This document shows positions 10,415 through 19,024 of a DNA stretch of 64,000 nt, piece by piece. Below the pieces are notes generated by a model. That model saw only the letters and a program-made list of their open reading frames with translations. It was not told where the DNA came from and ran no database searches. The position numbers and the translations under genes are program-made. Source of the DNA: Candidatus Sumerlaeota bacterium (GTDB lineage Bacteria; Sumerlaeota; Sumerlaeia; SLMS01; JAHLLQ01); the NCBI GenBank assembly GCA_030156535.1, contig JASGMJ010000013.1, positions 59,058-123,057 of the forward strand. The letters run 5' to 3'. Each line of letters begins with the position of its first letter. Position 1 is the first letter of the stretch.

Positions 10415-10524
10415 GGCGAGTTCTCCTGGGAAAGAATCGTTCTGCGTTGTTCGACCACGGCACAGCGGCGCAGTGGTCAGCGGGTTGTCCGGAGATTGTA
10501 AAAAGTTCGTCAGGGAACGCGGCG

Positions 10525-11688
10525 CTATTCCCCGTCAAAGAGGTCGGGCTGGCCGGGGGATTCCTCCACCGGAGCTGCGCGGCGCGGAATCCGGCCGTCG
10601 AGGAGGAAGCGCGCGATTTCCTTCTGCGTCGTGGAGATGGGACGTTCGAGCCATTCGGCGGGCAGCGTCCATTCGTGTGCGGCGTGGGACGCGCGCTTGA
10701 TCCGGCCGCCGTCCTGCCGGGCCGACCAGACGTGCAGGTCGATCTTCGTGCGCATCACGACGTGACGCAGACGGAGCAACGGCGCGCCGGTGGTGCACTC
10801 CAGTCCCGTCTGCTCGCGTGCAATGCGGACGACGGCGTCGCGCACCGGCTCGGCTTCGTCCACGCGCCCGCGCGGCGTTTCCCACATGCCCGCAAAGGAC
10901 CCCTGCGCGGGACGCTGGAGAATGAGCACGCGGGCTTCGCGCCTGAGGACGACGGCCACTTCGCGCACCTCCTCCATCGGCGGCTTGGGACGTTTGACGG
11001 GAAAGTCCTCGGGTGTTCCTCCGACGCGTCCGGCGCAGAAGGCAGCGACGGGGCAGGCGGCGCACTGCGGAGCACGTGGCAGGCAAACGAGCGCGCCGAG
11101 CTCCATCATCGCCTGGTTCCAGTCGCCGGGACGCGCGGGTTCGAGCAGTTCCTGGGCGCGCGCACTCAGATGACGCTTGGCGGCGGGCGAGCGAATCTCG
11201 GTGGCAAAGGCATCAAGCCGCGCGATCACGCGCTCGACGTTGGCGTCGAGCACGGCGACGGGCGCGCCGAAGCCAATGGAGGCAACGGCGGCGGCGGTGT
11301 ACGTTCCCATTCCCGGCAACGAGAGGAGTTCCTCGAACGTGGCGGGCACGCGGCCGGAGAAGTCCTCGACGATGCGCCGTGCCGCTGCGTGCAGATTGCG
11401 CGCGCGCGTGTAGTAGCCCAGACCCGACCACTCGGCCACGACATCGTCGAGCGGTGCGCGCGCCAACGCCTCGACGTCCGGGTACTTCTCCAGAAACCGG
11501 CGCCAGCGCGGCTCCACCGTGCGCACGGTGGTTTGCTGGAGCATCACCTCGGAAATCCACACGCGATAGGGATCGCGCGTCGCACGCCACGGCAATTCGC
11601 GGCGGTTGCCATCGTACCATCCGAGCAGGGCGGAACGAAATCCGGCGGGAGTGAACCGGGTTTGCGTGGCGGCAGTGGGGCGAGGCAT
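10525..11688 (-). CDS. mutY: A/G-specific adenine DNA glycosylase MutY
   Basis: Removes adenine mispaired with 8-oxoguanine in base-excision repair. 387 residues in the expected order: helix-hairpin-helix LPGMGTYTA (124-132), catalytic Glu47 in SEVMLQQT, catalytic Asp148 in VLDANVERV, and the [4Fe-4S] cluster Cys202-x6-Cys209-x2-Cys212-x5-Cys218. A C-terminal NUDIX-like 8-oxoG recognition domain (about 240-350) follows. The tail ends in QPDLFD, which resembles PCNA/clamp-binding peptides (QxxLF) and may bind the DNA clamp; that last point is inference. The start is 24 bases downstream of the pabB stop. Confidence 0.97.
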   Translation of the reverse strand: MPRPTAATQTRFTPAGFRSALLGWYDGNRRELPWRATRDPYRVWISEVMLQQTTVRTVEPRWRRFLEKYPDVEALARAPLDDVVAEWSGLGYYTRARNLHAAARRIVEDFSGRVPATFEELLSLPGMGTYTAAAVASIGFGAPVAVLDANVERVIARLDAFATEIRSPAAKRHLSARAQELLEPARPGDWNQAMMELGALVCLPRAPQCAACPVAAFCAGRVGGTPEDFPVKRPKPPMEEVREVAVVLRREARVLILQRPAQGSFAGMWETPRGRVDEAEPVRDAVVRIAREQTGLECTTGAPLLRLRHVVMRTKIDLHVWSARQDGGRIKRASHAAHEWTLPAEWLERPISTTQKEIARFLLDGRIPRRAAPVEESPGQPDLFDGE

Positions 11689-11712
11689 GGGCGGGGCGGT
11701 TTCTTCCTGCTG

Positions 11713-13185
11713 CTATCGCCGTGGCGGCAGGGTGCTGGGATCGGTGGCCTTCATCACGGCTTCGCGCATGAAGCGGATTTTGTGCTGGATCTCGCGCCAT
11801 TCGTCGTCGGCGCGCGAATCGGCCACGATGCCGCCGCCGCCGTAGAGATGCAGGCGGTGGTCGTCGTGGAGTGTGGCCGTGCGGATCGGCAGGTTGAACT
11901 CGCAATCGCCGCGGTGATCGATCCATCCGAGTGCACCACAGTAGATGCCGCGCGGGCGGTTTTCGAGTGCCGCGATCACTTCGAGGGCGCGGCGCTTCGG
12001 CGCCCCTGTCACCGAGCCACCCGGGAAGATCGCCGAGAAGACATCGCGCAGATCCACACTTGCCCTCAACGTTCCGGACACCGTGCTTTCCAAATGGAAC
12101 AAGGTGGGATGGCGGGTGATCGAGAGCATTGGATCCACGCGAACGGTGCCGTACTCGCACAGGCGGCCGAGGTCGTTGCGTTCGAGGTCCACGATCATCA
12201 CGTGCTCGGCCTTGTCCTTGGCCGATGTTGCGAGTTCCTCCTCGACCTCGTGATCGGATTCAAAGGGCGAGCGCGCGCGTGTGCCCTTCACCGGTTTCGT
12301 GCAAATGCTCCGTCCCCATTTTCTCATCAGCAGTTCGGGAGAGAAGGAAACGTGGGTGCAGTTGCTGGTGCGCATGCACGCGGCAAAGCGGTCGCCACCG
12401 CTGCGCAGGCCGGCGGCAAAGATGCGATCGGCGCTCGCGGAGGTCTTCCCCTCGAAACGCAGGGTCATGTTCGCCTGATAAATGTCGCCCGCACGCAGAT
12501 GCCGGTGAATGGCGGCAATGGCGCCGTGATAGCTGTCGGATGACATCGCCGGCACGGGTTCAATCTCTGTGCCGGAAAAGTCGGGAAGCGGCACGACGGA
12601 GGAAGACGAGGCGATGGAGAATGCCGGAGGGGGCGGCCACTCGGCCATGCGGCGCGGCACTTCCCAGCCTTTCCATTGCGTCCCCGCGCGCGGAGGGCGC
12701 CCGACAAGCGACCAGCGCTCGTCCTTGCGTACGAAACCGGTGCAGTGGAACGAGACAAAAAGATCGTCGATGTCGTTTTGCGGAGCGTGCGGAAAACAGT
12801 GCTCGTGCGGATGAAAGTAGCGGCCGTACTCGTAGGCGGCGCAAACGATGGCGAGCGGAAAAACGGGCGCTTGAAAGAGGCGGCGCTCGGTGCCACGGGC
12901 GGAGTCCGACAGCGTGGCCAGAATCTCCTGAATCCAGCGGAACGGCATAAACGCGGGATCTTCGTGCCGCGCGACGACGTCGCCCTCTGGCGTCTGGACG
13001 ACGCTTCCCTCCACCGGGTTCACGCGCAGAATCAGCAGCGGGCTGGGCAGGTGCAGCGGCGGCGCCGACCACCCTTCCTCGGCTGAACGCCACAGCACCG
13101 TGCTGCCGGGCAATTGCCCGACCAGCGGCACCTGCAGGCGCCTTGGCATCGGAGTGAGTTGGCTGTCGCTACCAGAATCAGTCAT
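11713..13185 (-). CDS. pabB: Aminodeoxychorismate synthase component I (PabB)
   Basis: Converts chorismate and ammonia to 4-amino-4-deoxychorismate for folate synthesis. 490 residues with the chorismate-binding fold in the second half. The motif PVKGT (298-302) carries Lys300, the nucleophile that marks PabB; anthranilate synthase TrpE has Ala here (PIAGT). The downstream signatures VDLERNDLGR and GSVTGAPK are intact. The glutamine amidotransferase partner PabA and the lyase PabC are not in this window. The first ATG (13185) is used; Met13 is an alternative. mutY follows 24 bases downstream, probably in the same transcript. Confidence 0.95.
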   Translation of the reverse strand: MTDSGSDSQLTPMPRRLQVPLVGQLPGSTVLWRSAEEGWSAPPLHLPSPLLILRVNPVEGSVVQTPEGDVVARHEDPAFMPFRWIQEILATLSDSARGTERRLFQAPVFPLAIVCAAYEYGRYFHPHEHCFPHAPQNDIDDLFVSFHCTGFVRKDERWSLVGRPPRAGTQWKGWEVPRRMAEWPPPPAFSIASSSSVVPLPDFSGTEIEPVPAMSSDSYHGAIAAIHRHLRAGDIYQANMTLRFEGKTSASADRIFAAGLRSGGDRFAACMRTSNCTHVSFSPELLMRKWGRSICTKPVKGTRARSPFESDHEVEEELATSAKDKAEHVMIVDLERNDLGRLCEYGTVRVDPMLSITRHPTLFHLESTVSGTLRASVDLRDVFSAIFPGGSVTGAPKRRALEVIAALENRPRGIYCGALGWIDHRGDCEFNLPIRTATLHDDHRLHLYGGGGIVADSRADDEWREIQHKIRFMREAVMKATDPSTLPPRR

Positions 13186-13321
13186 TGCGGGGTCCGGTGT
13201 CCTGGGTTCGGGGCCGATTGCAACTCAACTCTTCATCTTCCTCTAATTCGTTCCTTGCTTCCTCGTGTCTCCCGCTTGGCCGGCCGCAGCCTCTGGCAAA
13301 GACGGTTGGTGACTCAATATC

Positions 13322-15640
13322 CTAAAGTTCCGCAACGACGCGGAAGCCCATGCCGGGCCCCTTGGTCTGCGGCGAGGCGGGCTGGCGCGCGGCGCAGCGT
13401 GCCGCTGCCGCTGGCTGGTCGAACCCACCGCCTCTCAGAATCCGCAATGCTCCCTCGCCAGCATCCGCAAAGGGATCGATGGCCGAGCGTCCCGCCAGCC
13501 TCGGCACATAGCTGTCGCGCACCCACTCTGCCACGTTGCCGTGCATGTCGCACAGGCCCCAGAAGTTCGGCGGGTAGGAACCGACCGCCGCGCTCTTGCC
13601 GAGGAACTCGCTCGCTGCGGCGCGCAGGTATGGCTCGCGGCCATCGATGTTGGCGATCTCCGATGTCAGGATCGGACCGTAGGAGAAGGGCGTCGTTGTC
13701 GCCGCGCGGCAGGCGTACTCCCACTGAGCTTCGGTTGGCAGTTGAAAGCGCACATTGGTGAGCGCCGAGAGCTTCTCGCAGAAGAGACGCGCCTCTTCCC
13801 ACGTTATGTCGGCGGCCGGAAGGTTCTCCTCGCCGGGATTTGGCGCGCCTCCCATGACGGCGTGCCACTGGGCCAGCGTCACTTCCGTCTCACCCAGATA
13901 GAAGGGATAGCGGAAGCGGACGGTGGTGCGCGGCCCCTCGTCCTCGTCGCGGCCGTACTCGTCGAGCGCCGAGCCCATCAGGAATTCGCCAGGCGGCAGT
14001 TCGCGCACAAAGAGGTCAACGCCCCCCGCCACGGGAACGCGGAAGCGGCGGATGTCGGGCGAGGGCGGCACGATCGCGGGCAACTCCATCGGTGTCGGGC
14101 GCGGAGTGGGCGCCGGCGTGGGCAGCGGCGTGCGCGCGATGGCCACCTGGGTGGCTTCGGGGGTCGGAACGGGGGTGCGCTCGACGCGCGGCGTCGGCGT
14201 CGGCGTCGGGAGCAGCGCTTGGGCACTTGTTTCCCCGTCGGAGGAATCCCCGCCACCAAACAGCGCCACGGCCCCGGCAATCAGCAGCAGCACGGCGAGC
14301 GCCCCGCCTCCGATGACGGCGGCCTTGGGCAGCTGCATGCCGCCAGCCTTCGGTTTGCGGGTGCGATCGGTTGATTCAATCGACTCGCGCACCGAGGGGA
14401 GCGCGTCGATGTAGAAATCCTCGCTGCGGTCGGCCCAATGCAGTGACCCCGTGTCGGGCACGGCGGTCGTCTGCGGTGCGGGGTCGGAAAAGCGGGCAAG
14501 GCCTTCGAGCGTCTGCACGCCGCTCTTCGTCGTGCGCCGCCCCTTGGCTGGCGCCTCCGTACCGGGAGCGGGGTCTGCCTTTTCCCTGGGCGTGCCATCG
14601 GAGGACTCGCCCGCCAGCGGCGGCGCGCTCAGATCGACGGTTGTCGACGGAGTACGTTGCTTCGCCGTGCCGGTTTCGAGCTGCTGCCCCGGCATCAGGG
14701 GGCCGCGGAAAATGTCGTCGACGGAAATCGAGACGGTGTCGCCGCGCAGCACGTTGGCCAGCATGGCGGCCACCACGCCCGGCGACTCGAAGCGGTCCTC
14801 GGGGCGCTTGGCCATGCAGCGCAGGATCACGCGCCCGATGCCGTCCTTGAGCATCGGACTGAGCAGGCGCGGGTCGGGAATCTGCGCGTTCACATGGTTC
14901 ATGCAGATCGTGATGTCGCTGTCGCCGTCGTAGGGGATGGAGCCGGTTGCCGCGTGGAAGAGCGTGCATCCCAGCGCATAGACGTCCGTGCGGCCGTCGA
15001 GCTTCTGGCTGAGAATCTGCTCGGGCGACATGTAGGAAACCGTGCCGAAGACCATGCCCGTGGCGGTGCGCCCCATGGTCTTGTCGGCGTCGCGGGCGAT
15101 GGAGAAGTCCAGCAGTTTGACGTGATGATCGTTCGTGATGACGATGTTGGCGGGCTTGACGTCGCGATGCAGGACGCCGCGCGAATGCGCGTACTCGAGC
15201 GCCCGCCCCACGGCGATGCCGATCTCGCAGAGCCAGCGGTTGGAGACGAGCGGTGGCTTGTTCGGCAGGATTTCGGACGCCTCGTGGTCGAGCACATCCT
15301 CCAGAGGGCCGAGTTCCTGGCGCTCGGTCGTCGGATTGATGATCCGGGAGAGCGGCGCCCCGTCGAGCAACTCCATGATGAGGTAGATCGCCTCGTCGTC
15401 GCGAAAAACGTCGAAGAGGGAAACGATGTTCGGATGGCTGAGACGGGCAATGGTGAGCGCCTCGTCTTCGAGGCGTCCGGGGTCCTGTCCCTTCTCCAGG
15501 GACTCCGCGATGGTGCACGTCTTGACGGCGACATGGCGTTGAAGCTTGGGCTGCCACGCCTTATAGACGCGGCCCATGGCTCCCTTGCCGAGCACCTCGA
15601 CGGCCTCGAACCCCGGTGGCATCCGGATTTCCATAAACAT
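13322..15640 (-). CDS. Transmembrane Ser/Thr protein kinase fused to an FGE/sulfatase-modifying-factor domain
   Basis: 772 residues. A PknB-type kinase domain (about 11-295) shows the glycine loop GKGAMGRV, Lys40, Glu60 and HRD (158-160); the usual DFG is DFS (178-180) and the activation segment ends in SPE. A disordered region, one membrane helix (about 440-462) and a Pro/Thr-rich stalk (about 478-527) lead to a periplasmic formylglycine-generating-enzyme-like domain (about 540-772). That domain keeps the fold residues (GNVAEW, RGGGF, GFRVV) but lacks the paired catalytic cysteines of true FGE, so it is more likely a ligand-binding sensor. Start ATG 15640 is preferred to the first ATG at 15772 because the kinase domain begins just after it. 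Confidence 0.93.
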   Translation of the reverse strand: MFMEIRMPPGFEAVEVLGKGAMGRVYKAWQPKLQRHVAVKTCTIAESLEKGQDPGRLEDEALTIARLSHPNIVSLFDVFRDDEAIYLIMELLDGAPLSRIINPTTERQELGPLEDVLDHEASEILPNKPPLVSNRWLCEIGIAVGRALEYAHSRGVLHRDVKPANIVITNDHHVKLLDFSIARDADKTMGRTATGMVFGTVSYMSPEQILSQKLDGRTDVYALGCTLFHAATGSIPYDGDSDITICMNHVNAQIPDPRLLSPMLKDGIGRVILRCMAKRPEDRFESPGVVAAMLANVLRGDTVSISVDDIFRGPLMPGQQLETGTAKQRTPSTTVDLSAPPLAGESSDGTPREKADPAPGTEAPAKGRRTTKSGVQTLEGLARFSDPAPQTTAVPDTGSLHWADRSEDFYIDALPSVRESIESTDRTRKPKAGGMQLPKAAVIGGGALAVLLLIAGAVALFGGGDSSDGETSAQALLPTPTPTPRVERTPVPTPEATQVAIARTPLPTPAPTPRPTPMELPAIVPPSPDIRRFRVPVAGGVDLFVRELPPGEFLMGSALDEYGRDEDEGPRTTVRFRYPFYLGETEVTLAQWHAVMGGAPNPGEENLPAADITWEEARLFCEKLSALTNVRFQLPTEAQWEYACRAATTTPFSYGPILTSEIANIDGREPYLRAAASEFLGKSAAVGSYPPNFWGLCDMHGNVAEWVRDSYVPRLAGRSAIDPFADAGEGALRILRGGGFDQPAAAARCAARQPASPQTKGPGMGFRVVAEL

Positions 15641-15873
15641 CCCATACGCCCCCGCGCGGGGGGTGAACTCGTGGAGGCGGAGTCTGGAACCCGCGCCCCG
15701 GGGTGTCACGGGGAAAGAACCCGCCGGACGGGCCGTGGACGCAATGAAGGCAAAACCGTGGACCACGGCCACCCCACTGCCCCGACACCGCAGAGCCCGT
15801 CGATCCCAAGGTTTGCTGCCAAAGTGAGCAGGTGTCGGGGTTCAGGCACTCCCCCCGCAAGGGAGCGCTCCGC

Positions 15874-18537
15874 TCATCCCTTTGGCTTCCACGCGGGATC
15901 GGTGATGAAGCGCGAGGCCTCGCTGTCAGTCAGCGGGAGCACCGTCCGGTGCACGCCGTCGAACTTCTCGAGCGCGGCGGCCACCGCCGGTGCCGTCGGC
16001 ACCAGCCCGATTTCGCCCACCCCGCGTGCGCCGTAGGGCGTCTCGGGGTCCGGCTCCTCGATGATGATGGTCTCCACCTCGGGCATGTGGTGGGCGCGCA
16101 GCACAACGTAATCCCTCATGCGCGAGGTCTTCAGGTGCCCGTCTTCCACGACGAGATCCTCGCTCAACGCATAGCCCAGGCCCATGTGGACCGAGCCCTC
16201 GATCTGGCCTTCGAGCAGCGTGGGGTTCATGGCCTTGCCGACGTCGTGCGCGGCGATGAACTTCGCCACGCGGCCGTCGTCGCCGAGAATCGCCACCTGC
16301 GTCGCGAAGCCATACGTCAGGTGCGTCTTGGGGTCCTCGACTTCTGCGCCGAGCTTGCTGGTGTAGGTGCAGGCATAGTCGCCACGGTACTCGCGGCCGA
16401 CGAGATCGGCGAGCGTCTTGCCCGCGTCGAGGTCTGCCTTGAGGGCACGGGCGGCGGCCTGCGTGGCGGCGGCGCCGAGCACCGTGCCGCGGCTCGCGGT
16501 TGTCTGGCCGCAGTCGAGATCGTGCTCGGTGTCCGTCGTCGCCTGGAAGATACTGGCGGGCAGGCCGGTTTCCTCCACGGCGGTCTGGATGCAGATCGTG
16601 AAGAGCCCCTGGCCCATTTCGGTGAAGCCCGTGCGCAGGACGATGCGGTCGGGCGCTTCCACCTTCAGCGTTCCCTTGCCGAGATCGGGCATTCCGTTGC
16701 CGAGGCCGACGTTCTTGATGCCGCACGCGATGCCTGCGTACTTCGCGTTTTTGTACGCGTCCTTGACGGCGAGCAGGGTCTTCTCAAGGCCGAACGGCTT
16801 GGTCAGCCGCTGGCCCGTGCAGAAGCAATCGCCCTGGCGCAGGATGTTGAGGTAGCGCATGTCCCAGCCGTCGAGCCCCACGCGCGCGGCAAGGCGATTG
16901 AGCAGGCTCTCGATGGCGAACGCCGCCTGGTTCGCGCCGAAGCCACGCATCGCGCCGCACGGCGGGTTGTTCGTGTACACGGCCTTCGATTCAATATCGA
17001 CGACGGGGAACTTGTAGGGCCCGGTGGCATGGCCGGCCGCGCGCTCCAGAACCTTTGCGCCCACCGACGCATACGCGCCCTTGTCGCCAATCATGCGCGC
17101 CCACAAGGCCGTCAGCCGGCCCGTCGCATCACAACCGACCCGCATGTGCATCTTGATCGGGTGGCGCTTGGGATGCACGCGCATGCTTTGCTCGCGGGTC
17201 AGCGTGCACTTCACCGGGAAGCCGCACAGCGCCGCGCACAGCGCCGTCTGGCCCTGCACGCTCATGTCCTCCTTGCCGCCGAACGCGCCGCCGTTCGAGA
17301 CGAGTTGCACTTTCACACGCGCGATGTCCCAATCCAGAATCGCGGCGATCTGGCGCCGGTCGTCGAAGACGCCCTGGCCCTGCGTGTATACGTGCAGGCC
17401 CGGAGTGCCGTTGCCGTCTGCCGTCACGGGCACGGCGAGGCACGACTCCGGTTCGAGGAACATGTGCTCGATGAACTGCGTCGTGTAGACGCCTTCCTCG
17501 ACGAAGGCGGCCTCGGCCAGAGCCTTCTCCACGTCGCCGCGCTGAATCGTCGAGACGGACAGCAGGTTCCCCTTCGGGTGGATTTTCGGAGCGTCGGGGA
17601 GCATCGCCTTCGTGGGGTCCGTCAGCGGTTCGAGCACGTCGTACTGCACGTCGATCAGCTCGGCCGCGCGGCGCGCAATCTGCTGCGTATCGGCCACGGC
17701 GAACGCGATCATGTCGCCGACATAGCGTGTCTCTTCGCCCTCGGCGACGAACAGCGGCCAGTCCTTCTCGATCAATCCGTTGTAGCGCCGCCCGGGCACG
17801 TCCGCGGCGGTGACGACGCGATGCACGCCGGGCAGGGCCAGCGCGCGCGTGGCGTCGATTTTCTTCACCAGCGCACGCGGATGATCGCTCAGGCGCGGCG
17901 CGCCGAACTTCATTCCCGGGACGGTCATGTCATCGACGTACTTCCAATCGCCGAGCGCAAACTGGCGCCCGCGGAAACGGTCGAGCCGCGTGCCGACGCC
18001 GCCAGCCGCCTCGGGATCAGGCAGGCGCTCGCCGCGCTTGACCTTCGCCATCAACTCGATGGCGTCGATGATCTTCACATAACCGGTGCAGCGGCAAAGG
18101 TGCTGCTTGAGAGCGTTGACAATGTCCTCGCGCGAGGGCGTGGGGTTGGACTCGATCAGCGACAAGCCGCGCACCGCCATGCCGGGAATGCAGAACCCGC
18201 ACTGCAAGCCACCCGTGCGCGTGAAGCATTCGGCGACGAGCGCGCGGTCTTCCTCTGGAACGCCCTCCAGCGTGACGATGCTCCTGCCTTCGGCCTTCGC
18301 GATCTTCAGGGCGCACGACAACTTCGCCTTTCCGTCGATCAACACGGTGCAGCATCCGCAGGCGCCCTGCGGCGCGCAGCCGTTCTTCGGCGAAATCAGG
18401 CCGAAGTCCTCGCGCAGCACTTCGAGCAGCGTGCGGCCGGGGTCGAACTCGCGCGAGACCGCTTCGCCATTGAGAGTGAAGGTCACGCGCTGAAGCGCCG
18501 TGCCGGTTGAACCAGCCTGAGCAGAAGGGGGAGTCAC
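15874..18537 (-). CDS. Selenium-dependent-type xanthine dehydrogenase (molybdenum hydroxylase)
   Basis: About 887 residues joining, in one chain, two [2Fe-2S] domains (Cys54/60/63/75 and Cys113/116/148/150) and the large molybdopterin-binding hydroxylase region, with no FAD domain. This layout and sequence match the family called selenium-dependent xanthine dehydrogenase and E. coli XdhD. The segment GARGVGEIG near the C-terminus carries the expected active-site Glu. Hydroxylation of purines is the likely reaction; the labile selenium is inferred from family and from the YgfK homologue upstream. No ATG lies near the homology start: GTG 18537 with GAGG upstream is chosen over a distant ATG at 18708. 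Confidence 0.9.
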   Translation of the reverse strand: MTPPSAQAGSTGTALQRVTFTLNGEAVSREFDPGRTLLEVLREDFGLISPKNGCAPQGACGCCTVLIDGKAKLSCALKIAKAEGRSIVTLEGVPEEDRALVAECFTRTGGLQCGFCIPGMAVRGLSLIESNPTPSREDIVNALKQHLCRCTGYVKIIDAIELMAKVKRGERLPDPEAAGGVGTRLDRFRGRQFALGDWKYVDDMTVPGMKFGAPRLSDHPRALVKKIDATRALALPGVHRVVTAADVPGRRYNGLIEKDWPLFVAEGEETRYVGDMIAFAVADTQQIARRAAELIDVQYDVLEPLTDPTKAMLPDAPKIHPKGNLLSVSTIQRGDVEKALAEAAFVEEGVYTTQFIEHMFLEPESCLAVPVTADGNGTPGLHVYTQGQGVFDDRRQIAAILDWDIARVKVQLVSNGGAFGGKEDMSVQGQTALCAALCGFPVKCTLTREQSMRVHPKRHPIKMHMRVGCDATGRLTALWARMIGDKGAYASVGAKVLERAAGHATGPYKFPVVDIESKAVYTNNPPCGAMRGFGANQAAFAIESLLNRLAARVGLDGWDMRYLNILRQGDCFCTGQRLTKPFGLEKTLLAVKDAYKNAKYAGIACGIKNVGLGNGMPDLGKGTLKVEAPDRIVLRTGFTEMGQGLFTICIQTAVEETGLPASIFQATTDTEHDLDCGQTTASRGTVLGAAATQAAARALKADLDAGKTLADLVGREYRGDYACTYTSKLGAEVEDPKTHLTYGFATQVAILGDDGRVAKFIAAHDVGKAMNPTLLEGQIEGSVHMGLGYALSEDLVVEDGHLKTSRMRDYVVLRAHHMPEVETIIIEEPDPETPYGARGVGEIGLVPTAPAVAAALEKFDGVHRTVLPLTDSEASRFITDPAWKPKG

Positions 18538-19024
18538 AATCCTGAGTACCTCGCTGGAGACATCATCGTAAAAGACAAGGCTAGGAGGAGGCCGCCAGCT
18601 CAGCAAGGGAATCTTCGAGGAATCCACAGGCCGGGATGGCACCTGGGAGGAAGGTGTCCGCGCCCTGCCAGGGCCGGGGTTTTGTTGCCTCAGCACCCGC
18701 AGAATCAATGCTTCTCATTCCCGAAAAGTACCACTGTGGCTGAGCACGGTTCAGAACGGCCCCGGTGTTGAGCGAGACGGGAAAGCGATCATGTGGAAGC
18801 CAGGCGCCGCAAGGCGCGCCGCCCTCGGCTATGGGATTCGGCCCCGTTGGGGCCATCTCGCACCTAGCGCAGGCGTCTCCCACTTCCCGGTGGTGACAGG
18901 GTTTCAACGCAGCGAGCCGCGTCGGTGTATAGACTTGGCCCCGTCAGGGGTTCAACACCCGGCAACGCTGCTTCCCGCCGCCCCCTCGAACCACGAACCA
19001 CGCGGAACGAACCACGCCCCCCCA
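18538..19024. repeat. Non-coding gap with chained GC hairpins (REP-like)
   Basis: 487 bases between two leftward genes of the same functional pair. The centre is a string of short perfect hairpins: GCGCC-GCAA-GGCGC (18804-18817, a GNRA-type loop), GGCCCC-GTT-GGGGCC (18840-18854), CCCC-GTCA-GGGG near 18941 and GGGT-TCAAC-ACCC near 18950. Such chains look like dispersed REP-like intergenic elements. The open frames crossing the gap have no ribosome site or recognisable protein. An array of heptads lies at its left-gene end (18989-19016). Confidence 0.55.
18989..19016 (+). repeat. Heptad array AACCACG
   Basis: Two exact adjacent copies of AACCACG (18989-18995, 18996-19002), a 7-base interruption, then a third copy (19010-19016), so the 7-base phase is kept. 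It sits 8 bases beyond the stop of the ygfK-like gene. The same unit recurs at 21.05, 21.3, 41.94, 44.1 and 62.0 kb. Confidence 0.75.

Noticed and set aside
10447..12543. Rightward open frame of 698 codons
   Set aside because: It is antisense to mutY and pabB, both of which have complete catalytic motifs on the other strand.
15832..18510. Rightward open frame of 892 codons
   Set aside because: It is the antisense shadow of the xanthine dehydrogenase; no family resemblance and no ribosome site.
18538..18708. ATG 18708 as the start of the xanthine dehydrogenase
   Set aside because: It adds 57 residues with no family similarity; GTG 18537 with a GAGG site fits the homology start better.
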